Numbered from the stretch's first letter, positions 7,042-16,172 are shown. The stretch is DNA of 32,340 nucleotides from a bacterium (GCA_905221115.1 CAJNBX010000017.1:1-32340); one strand, 5' to 3'. Notes: a model not told the origin generated them from the sequence alone. Program-made: numbers and translations.

Positions 7042-9093
7042 ATGTCTCAAAATAAACAAGATAAAGGATTTCGTTATTCTATTCGTAAACGTAGCGTTGG
7101 AGTATGTGGTGTTGCCATTGCAACATTTTTGCTAGGTTCTGGCCTTGTATTTCAAACAAATGTAGTAAAAGCAACAGAACCAAGCGTTGCTGAAGTTGCT
7201 GGTGAAAATATTGCTGCTCATAAGTCTGCAAGTCAGAGTTCGACTTATTATGATGCAGATGCTTCTAGAGCGGTTGACGGTAATCTAGATAATGTTTACA
7301 GACATCACTCAGTTACTCATACAAATTTTGAAGATCATGCTTGGTGGAAAGTTGATCTAGCAAAAGAAGAAGGTGTGGGAACTGTTCGTATTTACAATCG
7401 TGGCGACAGTAATGTAGGAGATCGTTTATCTAATTTTGATGTTATTTTGTTAGATAAAGATGGTAAGGAAGTAACTCGTCAACATGTTGATACCCTAAAT
7501 AATCAACCAAAAGTTGATGTTCAATTCTCAGGAGTTAATGCACGATATGTAAAAATTGAATTAAATAAATCAAAAACTCCTCTTAGTTTAGCAGAGGTAG
7601 AAGTATATCGTTCTGTAAAAGAAGAAAAAGTAGTAGAAAGTAAGAAAACAGAAAACAAAGTTAAAACAGAAAATAAAGCTAAAAAAGATTATACTGCAGA
7701 GCTAAATAACTATTTATTTGGTTTAAATTATGATAAATTAAACATTTTGACTAGAAAAGGAGAAGCATTAGAAAATTACACTAATACAAGCACAAAACAA
7801 CAAGGAAGTGAATTTGTGGTCGTAGAAAAAGTGAAGAAAAGCCTTTCTAATGGTTCGGCTGATGTTGCCATTAATGGTAACGGAGATATTTTCCTAGGTG
7901 CATTGTTTAAAGCAAATCAAGACCTTCTAGAAAACAAACCACAACAAATTAGTTTAGATCGTAGCAAAGGTAGAATTAGTGTTGATTTACCAGGAATGGT
8001 AGGCGGAGATAGCTATGTAGATGCAAAACCAACTGCAAGTGGTATGCAGGAAGGCGTAAATACCCTGTTAAATCGTTGGCATGAAAAATATGCTGGTAAG
8101 AATCCTGCTCCAGCACGTATGCAGTACGAATCAACTTCTGCTTACAGCATGAATCAATTAAAAGCAAAATTCGGAAGTGACTTTGAAAAAGTAGGAGTTA
8201 ACTTAAAAATTGATTTTGATGCAGTTCACAAAGGTGAAAAACAAGTTGAGGTAGTTGATTTTAAACAAGTTTACTTTACTGCTAACTTTGATGCTCCAAA
8301 AAATCCATCAGATGTATTTGCTCCAGGAGTAACAGTTGATCAATTGAAAGCACGTGGAATTGATGGAAAAACACCTCCTGTATACGTGTCAAGCGTTTCA
8401 TACGGACGTCAAATGTATGTCAAATTTGAAACAACAAGCAAGAGTACAGAGTTGAAAGCAGCGATCAATGCTGTTATTAAAGGAGTGCCTATTAAACCAG
8501 ACTCTGAATGGGCACGTGTCTTGAAGAATACAACTGTAACAGTTTCAATCGTAGGTGGAAATGCTGATGGTGCTGCACGTGTTGTGACAGGTACAGTAGA
8601 AGATTTGAAGAAATTGATTCAAGAAGGAGCTACTTTCAGTACACAAAACCCTGCTGTTCCAATTTCTTATAAGACTGCATTCTTGAAAGATAATCAAGTA
8701 GCCACAATTCAAAGCAATACAGACTACATTGAAACTAAAGTGACTTCATATAAAAATGGTTACCTCAAATTACACCATAAGGGAGCTTATATCGCTCGTT
8801 ACTATGTTTACTGGGATGAAGTAACTTATGATAAGGATGGAGTTGAAAGCATTCGCTCACGTCAATGGGAAGATAATGGTAAAAACAGAACAGCTGGCTT
8901 CCAAACTGAACTTCAATTTAAAGGAAATGTACGTAATATACGCGTGAAGATTCAAGAAAAAACAGGTCTTGTTTGGGAACCATGGCGTACAGTTTATAAT
9001 CGCACAGACCTTCCTCTTGTTCAAAAACGTACCATTGTTAACTCAGGTACAACACTAAGACCAAAATACGATGAAAAAGTTGAAAATAACTAA
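7042..9093 (+). CDS. lly: Lectinolysin-type cholesterol-dependent cytolysin with F-type lectin domain
   Basis: A secreted pore-forming toxin of 683 aa. Residues 1-44 are a signal peptide with a YSIRK motif (12-16) and likely cleavage after VVKA. Residues ~53-190 form an F-type (F5/8C-like) fucose-binding lectin domain in which H93, R120 and R128 fall at the expected sugar-binding spacing. A Lys/Glu-rich linker (~191-215) leads to the cytolysin core. The undecapeptide is EKTGLVWEPWR (639-649), lacking the Cys and one Trp of the canonical form, as in vaginolysin. The cholesterol-recognition Thr-Leu pair is T671-L672. The CD59-binding motif YxY-x14-RS is intact at Y588, Y590, R605 and S606. Known relatives are S. 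mitis Sm-hPAF and lectinolysin, so human CD59 and fucosylated glycans are the expected receptors. No LPXTG anchor is present. Ribosome-binding site AGGAG precedes the ATG. It is monocistronic with its own promoter and terminator. Confidence 0.95.
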   Translation: MSQNKQDKGFRYSIRKRSVGVCGVAIATFLLGSGLVFQTNVVKATEPSVAEVAGENIAAHKSASQSSTYYDADASRAVDGNLDNVYRHHSVTHTNFEDHAWWKVDLAKEEGVGTVRIYNRGDSNVGDRLSNFDVILLDKDGKEVTRQHVDTLNNQPKVDVQFSGVNARYVKIELNKSKTPLSLAEVEVYRSVKEEKVVESKKTENKVKTENKAKKDYTAELNNYLFGLNYDKLNILTRKGEALENYTNTSTKQQGSEFVVVEKVKKSLSNGSADVAINGNGDIFLGALFKANQDLLENKPQQISLDRSKGRISVDLPGMVGGDSYVDAKPTASGMQEGVNTLLNRWHEKYAGKNPAPARMQYESTSAYSMNQLKAKFGSDFEKVGVNLKIDFDAVHKGEKQVEVVDFKQVYFTANFDAPKNPSDVFAPGVTVDQLKARGIDGKTPPVYVSSVSYGRQMYVKFETTSKSTELKAAINAVIKGVPIKPDSEWARVLKNTTVTVSIVGGNADGAARVVTGTVEDLKKLIQEGATFSTQNPAVPISYKTAFLKDNQVATIQSNTDYIETKVTSYKNGYLKLHHKGAYIARYYVYWDEVTYDKDGVESIRSRQWEDNGKNRTAGFQTELQFKGNVRNIRVKIQEKTGLVWEPWRTVYNRTDLPLVQKRTIVNSGTTLRPKYDEKVENN

Positions 9094-9110
9094 TTTTTCA
9101 CTTGTAAAAG

Positions 9111-9138
9111 GAATCAGTTCTAAGAGCTGGTTCTTTTT
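9111..9138 (+). terminator. lly terminator
   Basis: GAATCAGTT (9111-9119) pairs with AGCTGGTTC (9125-9133), with two G-U pairs and a 5-nt loop, followed by five T. Confidence 0.65.
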
Positions 9139-9332
9139 ATTTCTAATACTCCTCCGTAATCAAAAATCAACAAAGACAGTCAATTATTTCTTATCAATCC
9201 ATTGATTAGCATTTCAGTTTATCCTATCAACTTTTTGACTTTTGTATTTTTCCCTAAAAATGGAGTTTTAGGTCAGCCTTTTGAAGAAAAATTTTTAATG
9301 GGGTGAAAATTGGTAAATCTGAGCATAATTTC

Positions 9333-9361
9333 TTGTAAAAAATTCTAAAATCCTTTAAAAT
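9333..9361 (+). promoter_or_regulatory. cppA promoter
   Basis: TTGTAA at 9333-9338, a 17-nt spacer, and TAAAAT at 9356-9361, 19 nt before the cppA start codon. The rest of the 9139-9332 spacer is AT-rich and shows nothing I can name. Confidence 0.6.
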
Positions 9362-9380
9362 AAAAGAGTTGGAGGAATTT

Positions 9381-10106
9381 ATGAATGTAAATCAGATTGT
9401 ACGGATTATTCCTACTTTAAAAGTTAATAATAGAAAATTAAATGAAACATTTTATATTGAAACCCTTGGCATGAAGGCCTTGTTAGAAGAGTCAGCCTTT
9501 CTGTCACTAGGTGATCAAACAGGTCTAGAAAAGCTGGTTTTAGAAGAAGCTCCAAGTATGCGCACTCGTAAAGTAGAGGGAAGAAAGAAGTTGGCTAGAT
9601 TGATTGTCAAGGTGGAAAATCCCTTAGAAATCGAGGCCTTATTAGCTAAAACAGATTCGATTCATCGATTATATAAAGGTCAAAATGGCTACGCTTTTGA
9701 AATTTACTCTCCAGAAGATGATTTGGTTTTGATTCATGCGGAAGATGATAGAGAAAGTCTAGTAGAAGTAGGAGAAAAGCCAGAATTTCAAACAGATCTG
9801 GAGTCAATTTCTTTAAGTAAATTTGAAATTTCTATGGAATTACACCTCCCAACTGATGTCGAAAGTTTCTTGGAAGTATCTGAAGTTGGGACATCCCTTG
9901 ATTTTATTCCAGCTCAGGGTCAAGATTTGACTGTGGATAATGCCGTTACTTGGGACTTATCTATGCTCAAGTTCTTGGTTAATGAATTAGACATAGCAAG
10001 TCTGCGCCAGAAATTTGAGTCTACCGAATATTTTATTCCTAAGTCTGAAAAATTCTTCCTTGGTAAAGATAGAAATAATGTTGAATTGTGGTTTGAAGAA
10101 GTATGA
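9381..10106 (+). CDS. cppA: CppA family protein
   Basis: A 241-aa protein matching the streptococcal CppA family, historically described as a C3-degrading proteinase. The N-terminal ~120 residues look like a glyoxalase/VOC-type fold (PTLKVNNRKLNETFYIETLG and a later GYAFEIYSPEDD strand pattern). The C-terminal domain is specific to CppA. No classical protease motif or signal peptide is visible, so the proteolytic role comes from literature on the name and not from this sequence. I place the start at ATG 9381, 5 nt after GGAGG (9371-9375); the frame opens further up only through a TTG that overlaps this ribosome-binding site. It overlaps the next gene by 4 nt (ATGA), so the two are translationally coupled. 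Confidence 0.88.
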   Translation: MNVNQIVRIIPTLKVNNRKLNETFYIETLGMKALLEESAFLSLGDQTGLEKLVLEEAPSMRTRKVEGRKKLARLIVKVENPLEIEALLAKTDSIHRLYKGQNGYAFEIYSPEDDLVLIHAEDDRESLVEVGEKPEFQTDLESISLSKFEISMELHLPTDVESFLEVSEVGTSLDFIPAQGQDLTVDNAVTWDLSMLKFLVNELDIASLRQKFESTEYFIPKSEKFFLGKDRNNVELWFEEV

Positions 10107-11038
10107 AGTGGACCAAGATTATTAAAAAAATAGAAGAACAAATCGAGGCGGGGATTTATCCCGGAGCCTCTTTTGCATATTTTAAGGACAATCAATGGAC
10201 GGAGTTCTATTTAGGTCAGAGTGACCCAGAGCATGGCTTGCAGACTGAGGCAGGACTCGTTTATGACCTAGCTAGTGTCAGCAAGGTTGTTGGCGTTGGC
10301 ACCGTTTTTACCTTCTTGTGGGAAAACGGTCAATTAGATATTGACAGACCAGTAACCGATTTTTTACCTGAAAGTGATTATCCAGATATCACTATTCGTC
10401 AGCTCTTAACTCACGCTACAAATCTTGATCCTTTTATTCCCAATCGTGATCTTTTAACAGATTCAGAATTAAAGGAAGGGATGTTTCATCTCAAGAGACG
10501 AAGTCAGCCAGCCTTTCTTTATTCGGATGTCCATTTTTTGCTGTTAGGTTTTATCTTGGAAAGAATCTTTAAACAAGACTTGGATGTGATTTTACAGGAG
10601 CAAGTCTGGAACACTTGGGGGATGAATGAAACACAGTTTGGGCCTGTTGAACTTGCTGTTCCAACAGTTAGAGGTGTAGAGGCAGGTCTGGTACATGATC
10701 CCAAGGCTCGCCTCTTGGGCAGACATGCAGGGAGTGCTGGTTTATTTTCGACTGTAAAGGATTTACAAATCTTTTTAGAACACTATTTAGAGGATGATTT
10801 TGCAAGAGACTTAAGTCAAAATTTTTCTCCTTTGGATGACAAGGAACGTTCTTTGGCATGGAATGTGGAAGGAGATTGGCTAGACCATACGGGCTATACA
10901 GGTACCTTTATCATGTGGAATCGTCGGAAGCAAGAAGCGGTCATTTTCCTATCGAATCGTACCTATGAAAAGGATGAGAGGGTTCAATGGATTGTAGATC
11001 GTAATCAAGTGATGGACTTGATTCGTAAAGAAGAGTAA
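10103..11038 (+). CDS. Serine hydrolase, beta-lactamase/PBP-like (class C family)
   Basis: A 311-aa protein of the Beta-lactamase (PF00144) superfamily. The three active-site motifs are visible: SxxK at S58-V-S-K61, YxN-like Y140-S-D, and the KTG-box equivalent H262-T-G264. YSD and HTG point to an esterase, carboxypeptidase or peptidase of the EstB/DD-peptidase type and not to a true beta-lactamase. There is no signal peptide or membrane anchor, so it is probably cytoplasmic or leaderless. It starts inside the cppA stop codon and ends 8 nt before the EamA gene, so it is the middle gene of a three-gene operon. The natural substrate is unknown. Confidence 0.88.
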   Translation: MKWTKIIKKIEEQIEAGIYPGASFAYFKDNQWTEFYLGQSDPEHGLQTEAGLVYDLASVSKVVGVGTVFTFLWENGQLDIDRPVTDFLPESDYPDITIRQLLTHATNLDPFIPNRDLLTDSELKEGMFHLKRRSQPAFLYSDVHFLLLGFILERIFKQDLDVILQEQVWNTWGMNETQFGPVELAVPTVRGVEAGLVHDPKARLLGRHAGSAGLFSTVKDLQIFLEHYLEDDFARDLSQNFSPLDDKERSLAWNVEGDWLDHTGYTGTFIMWNRRKQEAVIFLSNRTYEKDERVQWIVDRNQVMDLIRKEE

Positions 11039-11046
11039 GGAGAACC

Positions 11047-11943
11047 ATGTCAAATAGTTTAAAAGGGACTTTATTAACAGTTGTAGCTGGTATTGCTTGG
11101 GGCTTGTCAGGAACGAGTGGCCAATACCTGATGGCACACGGAATTTCGGCTCTGGTTTTAACTAACTTACGACTTTTAATCGCTGGTGGGATTCTCATGC
11201 TCTTAGCTTATGTTACTGCAAAGGATAAAATGCTGGCCTTTTTAAAGGATAGAAAGAGTTTGCTGTCTCTTCTTATTTTTGCTCTAATTGGTCTCTTCCT
11301 CAATCAATTTGCCTATCTAACTGCTATTCAGGAGACCAATGCAGGTACCGCGACAGTGCTTCAGTATGTTTGTCCTGTTGGAATTTTGATTTATAGCTGT
11401 ATCAAGGATAAGGTGGCGCCTACACTGGGAGAGATTGTTTCTATCATATTAGCCATCGGAGGAACCTTCCTGATCTCCACTCATGGGCAGTTAGACCAGT
11501 TATCCATGACACCTGCAGGTCTGTTCTGGGGTCTCTTTTCTGCTCTGACTTACGCCCTGTATATCATTTTGCCCATAACCTTGATTAAGAAGTGGGGTAG
11601 CAGTTTGGTCATTGGTGTGGGAATGGTCATAGCAGGTTTGGTCGCCCTTCCTTTTACAGGGGTTCTACAGGCCGCTATCCCGACTAGTCTTGATTTTCTC
11701 CTTGCTTTTGCGGGTATTATTCTTATCGGTACTGTCTTTGCCTATACAGCTTTCCTTAAAGGAGCCAGTCTGATAGGACCGGTCAAGTCAAGCTTGTTGG
11801 CTTCAATTGAGCCAATATCGGCGGTTTTCTTTGCCTTCTTAATCATGAATGAACAATTTTATACCATTGATTTTCTTGGTATGGCAATGATATTGTTTGC
11901 TGTAACTTTGATTTCTTTGAAAGATTTACTCTTAGAAAAATAA
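11047..11943 (+). CDS. EamA/DMT family transporter
   Basis: A 298-aa integral membrane protein with about ten hydrophobic segments in two repeated EamA halves (residues ~5-135 and ~150-295). It has the typical opening GIAWGLSGTSGQY, LTNLRLLIAGG after helix 2, and SSLLASIEPISAVFFAF near the C-terminal repeat. Drug/metabolite transporters of this type export amino acids or other small metabolites; no substrate can be read from sequence. AAGGAGA ends 4 nt before the ATG. It is the last gene of the cppA operon and ends at a bidirectional terminator facing gntR. Confidence 0.9.
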   Translation: MSNSLKGTLLTVVAGIAWGLSGTSGQYLMAHGISALVLTNLRLLIAGGILMLLAYVTAKDKMLAFLKDRKSLLSLLIFALIGLFLNQFAYLTAIQETNAGTATVLQYVCPVGILIYSCIKDKVAPTLGEIVSIILAIGGTFLISTHGQLDQLSMTPAGLFWGLFSALTYALYIILPITLIKKWGSSLVIGVGMVIAGLVALPFTGVLQAAIPTSLDFLLAFAGIILIGTVFAYTAFLKGASLIGPVKSSLLASIEPISAVFFAFLIMNEQFYTIDFLGMAMILFAVTLISLKDLLLEK

Positions 11944-11948
11944 AAAAG

Positions 11949-11976
11949 ACTCTTTGTCCGTGACAGAGAGTTTTTG
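11949..11976. terminator. Bidirectional terminator between EamA and gntR
   Basis: ACTCTTTGTC (11949-11958) pairs with GACAGAGAGT (11962-11971) around a 3-nt loop, with one G-U pair. A T-run follows on the plus strand, and the minus strand reads T6 after the stem, so it can serve both convergent genes. Confidence 0.75.
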
Positions 11977-11985
11977 CATAGTAAT

Positions 11986-12684
11986 CTAATTATTTTCAAG
12001 ATAAAATTCAAAGCGTTCGCCTACATACTGACTTTTTACGTATTCAAATGCTGTTCCATCTTCTAGGTAAGAAACCTGAGTTAAACCAAGAATAGCATGT
12101 CCTTTTTCAACTTCCAAATAGTGAGCAATTTTTTCTTTAGCAAGACGAGCATAGATGGTCTGCTGTGATTTACCAATACGGTAGCCATGTTTTTGCAAGG
12201 TTTGGAAGAAATGACTAGTGATTTCTTCTTTTTTAAAGTCCTTAATGAATTTTTCAGGAATAGAAGCAACTTCATAAACCAGAGGAACTTGGTCGGCATA
12301 GCGAACACGTTCCATTCGGATAATATTTTCGGTAGGAGAAATGCCTAGCTTGGCAACTTCCTGCTCATTGGGAATGGTTTTTCTGTAGGAAATGAGTTGG
12401 CTAGAGGGTACTTTACCTTGGGACTTAACAATTTCAGTAAAACTGGTTGTCCCTCGCATCTTTTCTTGTACCCGAGTACTGGATACAAAGGTACCACTTC
12501 CAACTCTGCGCTCCAGAACACCTTCTTCAACTAATAGAGATACGGCTTGGCGGAGGGTCATGCGGCTGACCTCAAATTGTTCAGCCAAATCTCTTTCACT
12601 CGGCAGCCTCTCACCAATGGACCAACGGTGCTCGTCAATATCCTTTTTTATCTGATCATGGATTTTCATATAAGCGGGTAGCAT
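11986..12684 (-). CDS. GntR family transcriptional regulator (HutC/UTRA type)
   Basis: A 232-aa repressor or activator. The winged helix-turn-helix is N-terminal (LPSERDLAEQFEVSRMTLRQ, then a GVLERRVGSGTFV wing). A UTRA effector-binding domain follows (~residues 85-230), with RMERVRYADQVPLVYE typical of the HutC subfamily; sugar phosphates or related metabolites are common ligands. I prefer ATG 12684 (MLPAYMKIHDQ), with GAAGTG 6 nt upstream; GTG 12693 in frame would add three residues. The gene is divergent from guaA across a 141-bp spacer, so control of guaA is possible. I see no obvious operator, and the true target is not known from this window. Confidence 0.88.
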   Translation of the reverse strand: MLPAYMKIHDQIKKDIDEHRWSIGERLPSERDLAEQFEVSRMTLRQAVSLLVEEGVLERRVGSGTFVSSTRVQEKMRGTTSFTEIVKSQGKVPSSQLISYRKTIPNEQEVAKLGISPTENIIRMERVRYADQVPLVYEVASIPEKFIKDFKKEEITSHFFQTLQKHGYRIGKSQQTIYARLAKEKIAHYLEVEKGHAILGLTQVSYLEDGTAFEYVKSQYVGERFEFYLENN

Positions 12685-12759
12685 ATTTTTCACTTCATTT
12701 CTATCTTTTCTCTATTGTACCCCAATAAACTAGAAAAAGTCAAACTTCGCCTTGTTTAG

Positions 12760-12789
12760 TTGGTAATTCGCCCTTATTTGTGATAGAAT
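12760..12789 (+). promoter_or_regulatory. guaA promoter
   Basis: TTGGTA at 12760-12765, an 18-nt spacer, and TAGAAT at 12784-12789. The leader is under 35 nt, too short for a purine riboswitch. Confidence 0.5.
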
Positions 12790-12825
12790 ATTGAAAAAAG
12801 ATATTTCTTTTGAGAAAGGAAAAAG

Positions 12826-14388
12826 ATGAGCAACATTTCAACTGATTTGCAAGATGTAGAAAAAATCATCGTATTGGACTATGGCAGCCAGTACAACCAG
12901 CTGATTTCACGCCGTATCCGTGAGATTGGTGTTTTTTCGGAACTAAAAAGCCATAAAATTTCAGCTGCTGAAGTTCGTGAAATCAATCCTGTAGGAATCA
13001 TCCTTTCAGGTGGTCCAAACTCTGTATACGAAGATGGTTCATTCGATATTGACCCAGAAATCTTCGAACTCGGAATTCCTATTTTGGGAATCTGTTATGG
13101 TATGCAATTATTAACCCATAAACTTGGAGGAAAAGTTGTTCCTGCAGGTGATGCTGGAAATCGTGAATACGGTCAATCAACCCTAACACACACACCATCA
13201 GCGCTTTTTGAATCAACACCTGATGAACAGACTGTTTTGATGAGCCATGGTGACGCAGTTACTGAGATTCCTGCTGATTTTGTTCGTACTGGAACTTCAG
13301 CTGACTGCCCTTATGCAGCCATTGAAAACCCAGATAAACACATTTACGGTATCCAATTCCACCCAGAAGTTCGTCATTCTGTATACGGAAATGCTATCCT
13401 TCGTAACTTTGCCCTTAACATCTGTAAGGCTAAAGGCGATTGGTCAATGGATAACTTCATCGACATGCAGATCCAAAAAATCCGTGAGACTGTCGGTGAT
13501 AAACGTGTCCTTCTTGGTTTATCAGGTGGAGTTGACTCATCTGTCGTTGGGGTTCTTCTTCAAAAAGCGATTGGCGATCAATTGATCTGTATCTTCGTAG
13601 ACCACGGTCTTCTTCGTAAAGGAGAAGCGGACCAAGTTATGGACATGCTTGGTGGTAAGTTTGGTTTGAATATCGTCAAAGCAGACGCTGCTAAACGTTT
13701 CCTTGACAAACTTGCTGGCGTTTCTGATCCTGAGCAAAAACGTAAAATCATCGGTAATGAATTTGTGTATGTCTTTGATGACGAAGCAAGCAAGCTCAAA
13801 GATGTGAAATTCCTTGCACAAGGAACTCTTTACACAGACGTGATTGAGTCTGGTACAGATACAGCTCAAACTATCAAGTCACACCACAACGTGGGTGGTC
13901 TTCCAGAAGACATGCAGTTTGAATTGATCGAACCACTCAACACTCTTTATAAAGATGAAGTTCGTGCCCTTGGTACAGAGCTTGGTATGCCAGACCATAT
14001 TGTATGGCGCCAACCATTCCCAGGACCAGGACTTGCTATCCGTGTCATGGGTGAAATCACTGAAGAGAAACTTGAAACTGTTCGTGAATCAGATGCTATC
14101 CTCCGTGAAGAAATTGCCAAAGCTGGCCTTGACCGCGATATCTGGCAATACTTCACTGTTAACACAGGCGTTCGTTCAGTTGGGGTTATGGGTGACGGTC
14201 GTACGTACGACTACACGATTGCAATCCGAGCTATTACCTCTATCGATGGTATGACTGCTGACTTTGCCAAAATTCCATGGGAAGTACTTCAAAAAATCTC
14301 AGTACGTATCGTAAATGAAGTGGATCATGTTAACCGTATCGTCTACGATATTACAAGTAAACCACCTGCAACCGTTGAATGGGAGTAG
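12826..14388 (+). CDS. guaA: GMP synthase (glutamine-hydrolysing)
   Basis: Converts XMP to GMP with ATP and glutamine in the cytoplasm, the last step of de novo guanine nucleotide synthesis. The 520-aa length is normal. The N-terminal class I glutamine amidotransferase has catalytic C90 (LGICYGMQ), H179 and E181 (FHPEV). The ATP-pyrophosphatase P-loop SGGVDSS sits at 233-239. The C-terminal dimerisation domain ends in the characteristic [10 protein letters not shown] ribosome-binding site (AAAGGAA) precedes the ATG. The gene is monocistronic, with its own promoter and a strong terminator. Confidence 0.98.
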   Translation: MSNISTDLQDVEKIIVLDYGSQYNQLISRRIREIGVFSELKSHKISAAEVREINPVGIILSGGPNSVYEDGSFDIDPEIFELGIPILGICYGMQLLTHKLGGKVVPAGDAGNREYGQSTLTHTPSALFESTPDEQTVLMSHGDAVTEIPADFVRTGTSADCPYAAIENPDKHIYGIQFHPEVRHSVYGNAILRNFALNICKAKGDWSMDNFIDMQIQKIRETVGDKRVLLGLSGGVDSSVVGVLLQKAIGDQLICIFVDHGLLRKGEADQVMDMLGGKFGLNIVKADAAKRFLDKLAGVSDPEQKRKIIGNEFVYVFDDEASKLKDVKFLAQGTLYTDVIESGTDTAQTIKSHHNVGGLPEDMQFELIEPLNTLYKDEVRALGTELGMPDHIVWRQPFPGPGLAIRVMGEITEEKLETVRESDAILREEIAKAGLDRDIWQYFTVNTGVRSVGVMGDGRTYDYTIAIRAITSIDGMTADFAKIPWEVLQKISVRIVNEVDHVNRIVYDITSKPPATVEWE

Positions 14389-14426
14389 TCATTTAAGGAC
14401 TAGCTTATTCCATGTAGTTTAATTAG

Positions 14427-14451
14427 CCAGTATCTTTGGATACTGGTTTTT
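14427..14451 (+). terminator. guaA terminator
   Basis: A perfect 8-bp stem, CCAGTATC (14427-14434) with GATACTGG (14439-14446), a 4-nt loop and five T. Confidence 0.85.
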
Positions 14452-14561
14452 ACTTTTCTAGACTTTTTGACTACTTGTTAAAACTGGGTTAATTTTCGAC
14501 TGTTTAACAGTTATTATGCAAAGTCTAAAAGATTAGAATTGTCAAAACAATCTGTCTAGGC

Positions 14562-14590
14562 TTGATTTTATCCCTTATTTACTATAAAAT
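14562..14590 (+). promoter_or_regulatory. Promoter of the U32 gene
   Basis: TTGATT at 14562-14567 with TAAAAT at 14585-14590 (17-nt spacer); TATAAA two bases earlier is an alternative -10. It lies 45 nt before the start codon. Confidence 0.45.
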
Positions 14591-14635
14591 GAGAAGGAAA
14601 AACGTCAAACTTTTATATTGCAAATAGGAGAAAAC

Positions 14636-15922
14636 ATGACAAAAACATTAAAACGTCCTGAGGTTTTATCACCTGCAGGGACTTTAGAGAAGCTAAAAGT
14701 AGCTGTTCAGTATGGAGCAGATGCTGTCTTTATTGGTGGTCAGGCCTATGGTCTTCGTAGTCGTGCCGGAAACTTTACCTTTGAACAGATGGAAGAAGGT
14801 GTCCAGTTTGCGGCTAAGTATGGTGCTAAGGTTTATGTGGCTGCCAACATGGTTATGCACGAAGGAAATGAAGCTGGTGCTGGTGAGTGGTTCCGTAAAC
14901 TGCGTGATATCGGGATTGCTGCAGTTATCGTGTCTGATCCAGCCTTGATTATGATTGCAGCGACTGAAGCACCAGGCCTTGAAATCCACCTTTCCACTCA
15001 AGCAAGTGCTACTAACTATGAAACCCTTGAGTTCTGGAAAGAATTGGGCTTGACTCGTGTCGTTTTGGCGCGTGAGGTTTCGATGGAAGAATTAGCTGAA
15101 ATCCGCAAACGTACAGACGTCGAGATTGAAGCCTTTGTCCACGGAGCCATGTGTATTTCTTACTCTGGTCGTTGTACTCTTTCAAACCACATGAGTATGC
15201 GTGATGCCAACCGTGGTGGTTGCTCTCAGTCTTGTCGTTGGAAGTACGACCTTTACGATATGCCATTTGGGAAAGAACGCAAGAGTTTGAAAGGGGAAAT
15301 CCCAGAAGAATTTTCAATGTCAGCTGTTGATATGTCTATGATTGACCATATCCCAGATATGATCGAAAATGGTGTGGATAGTCTTAAAATTGAAGGACGT
15401 ATGAAGTCGATTCACTATGTTTCAACAGTAACCAACTGCTATAAGGCAGCTGTTGATGCTTATTTAGAAAGTCCAGAAAAATTTGAAGCTATCAAGCAAG
15501 ACTTGATTGATGAGATGTGGAAGGTTGCCCAACGTGAATTAGCAACAGGTTTCTATTATGGTACACCATCTGAAAATGAGCAGTTATTTGGTGCTCGTCG
15601 TAAAATTCCTGAGTATAAGTTTGTCGCTGAAGTGGTTTCTTATGATGATGCGACACAAACAGCAACTATTCGTCAACGGAACGTTATTAATGAGGGCGAC
15701 CAAGTAGAGTTTTACGGCCCAGGTTTCCGTCACTTTGAAACGTATATCGAAGATTTGCATGATGCCAAAGGCAATAAAATCGACCGCGCTCCAAATCCGA
15801 TGGAACTCTTGACAATCAAAGTCCCACAACCTGTTCAAGCTGGAGACATGGTTCGAGCTCTTAAAGAAGGTCTCATCAATCTTTATAAGGAAGATGGAAC
15901 CAGCGTCACAGTGCGTGCTTAA
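14636..15922 (+). CDS. U32 family peptidase-like protein, probable tRNA 5-hydroxyuridine synthesis protein (TrhP2/YrrO type)
   Basis: A 428-aa U32 family protein. The opening RPEVLSPAGTLEKLKVAVQY is typical, and the family signature EAFVHGAMCISYSGRC lies at ~165-180. Four cysteines (C173, C180, C196, C200) form the cluster presumed to hold an iron-sulfur centre. Characterised relatives (E. coli TrhP/YegQ, B. subtilis YrrN/YrrO) make 5-hydroxyuridine at the tRNA wobble position using prephenate, so the older label of collagenase or protease is probably misleading. I place the start at ATG 14636 after AGGAG; the frame opens upstream at 14618 without a ribosome-binding site. It stands alone here, and its usual partner paralogue is not adjacent. 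Confidence 0.88.
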   Translation: MTKTLKRPEVLSPAGTLEKLKVAVQYGADAVFIGGQAYGLRSRAGNFTFEQMEEGVQFAAKYGAKVYVAANMVMHEGNEAGAGEWFRKLRDIGIAAVIVSDPALIMIAATEAPGLEIHLSTQASATNYETLEFWKELGLTRVVLAREVSMEELAEIRKRTDVEIEAFVHGAMCISYSGRCTLSNHMSMRDANRGGCSQSCRWKYDLYDMPFGKERKSLKGEIPEEFSMSAVDMSMIDHIPDMIENGVDSLKIEGRMKSIHYVSTVTNCYKAAVDAYLESPEKFEAIKQDLIDEMWKVAQRELATGFYYGTPSENEQLFGARRKIPEYKFVAEVVSYDDATQTATIRQRNVINEGDQVEFYGPGFRHFETYIEDLHDAKGNKIDRAPNPMELLTIKVPQPVQAGDMVRALKEGLINLYKEDGTSVTVRA

Positions 15923-16013
15923 TAAACATGTAGGAGACGAAATCTTTCTAGTTGCTTTCCCTTTAATCCTACTTACTAAATAGCATTAGGTTAAAGAAAA
16001 TATATTAATTTTC

Positions 16014-16039
16014 ATCCGAGATTTCATCTCGGATTTTTT
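16014..16039 (+). terminator. U32 gene terminator
   Basis: ATCCGAGA (16014-16021) pairs perfectly with TCTCGGAT (16027-16034) around a 5-nt loop, followed by a T-run. Confidence 0.85.
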
Positions 16040-16144
16040 CAATATTTTTCAGAAAGGTCTAGATAATGGTCGGATTTATTACAAGTTTTTTACAAAGTTT
16101 TCTATATAATAGGCTTAAAAATAGTAAAATTGTAAATAATTTTC

Positions 16145-16158
16145 ATTAAACGCTTTCA
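16145..16158 (+). promoter_or_regulatory. cre-like site upstream of the atp promoter
   Basis: ATTAAACGCTTTCA matches 12 of 14 positions of TGWAANCGNTNWCA, with the CG centre intact. It ends 15 nt upstream of the -35 box, where CcpA can activate in other Firmicutes genes. Function is inferred. Confidence 0.4.
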
Positions 16159-16172
16159 ATGTTGGTAAAAAG

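Noticed and set aside
12392..12655. Plus-strand open frame of 87 codons opposite gntR
   Set aside because: It is a shadow of the regulator gene, without a ribosome-binding site or recognisable protein features.
12694..12825. Possible purine riboswitch before guaA
   Set aside because: The leader after the promoter is under 40 nt and shows no three-way junction or terminator.
13537..13869. Minus-strand open frame of 110 codons inside guaA
   Set aside because: Lies wholly within the highly conserved guaA coding sequence, with no start signal; typical of codon bias shadows.
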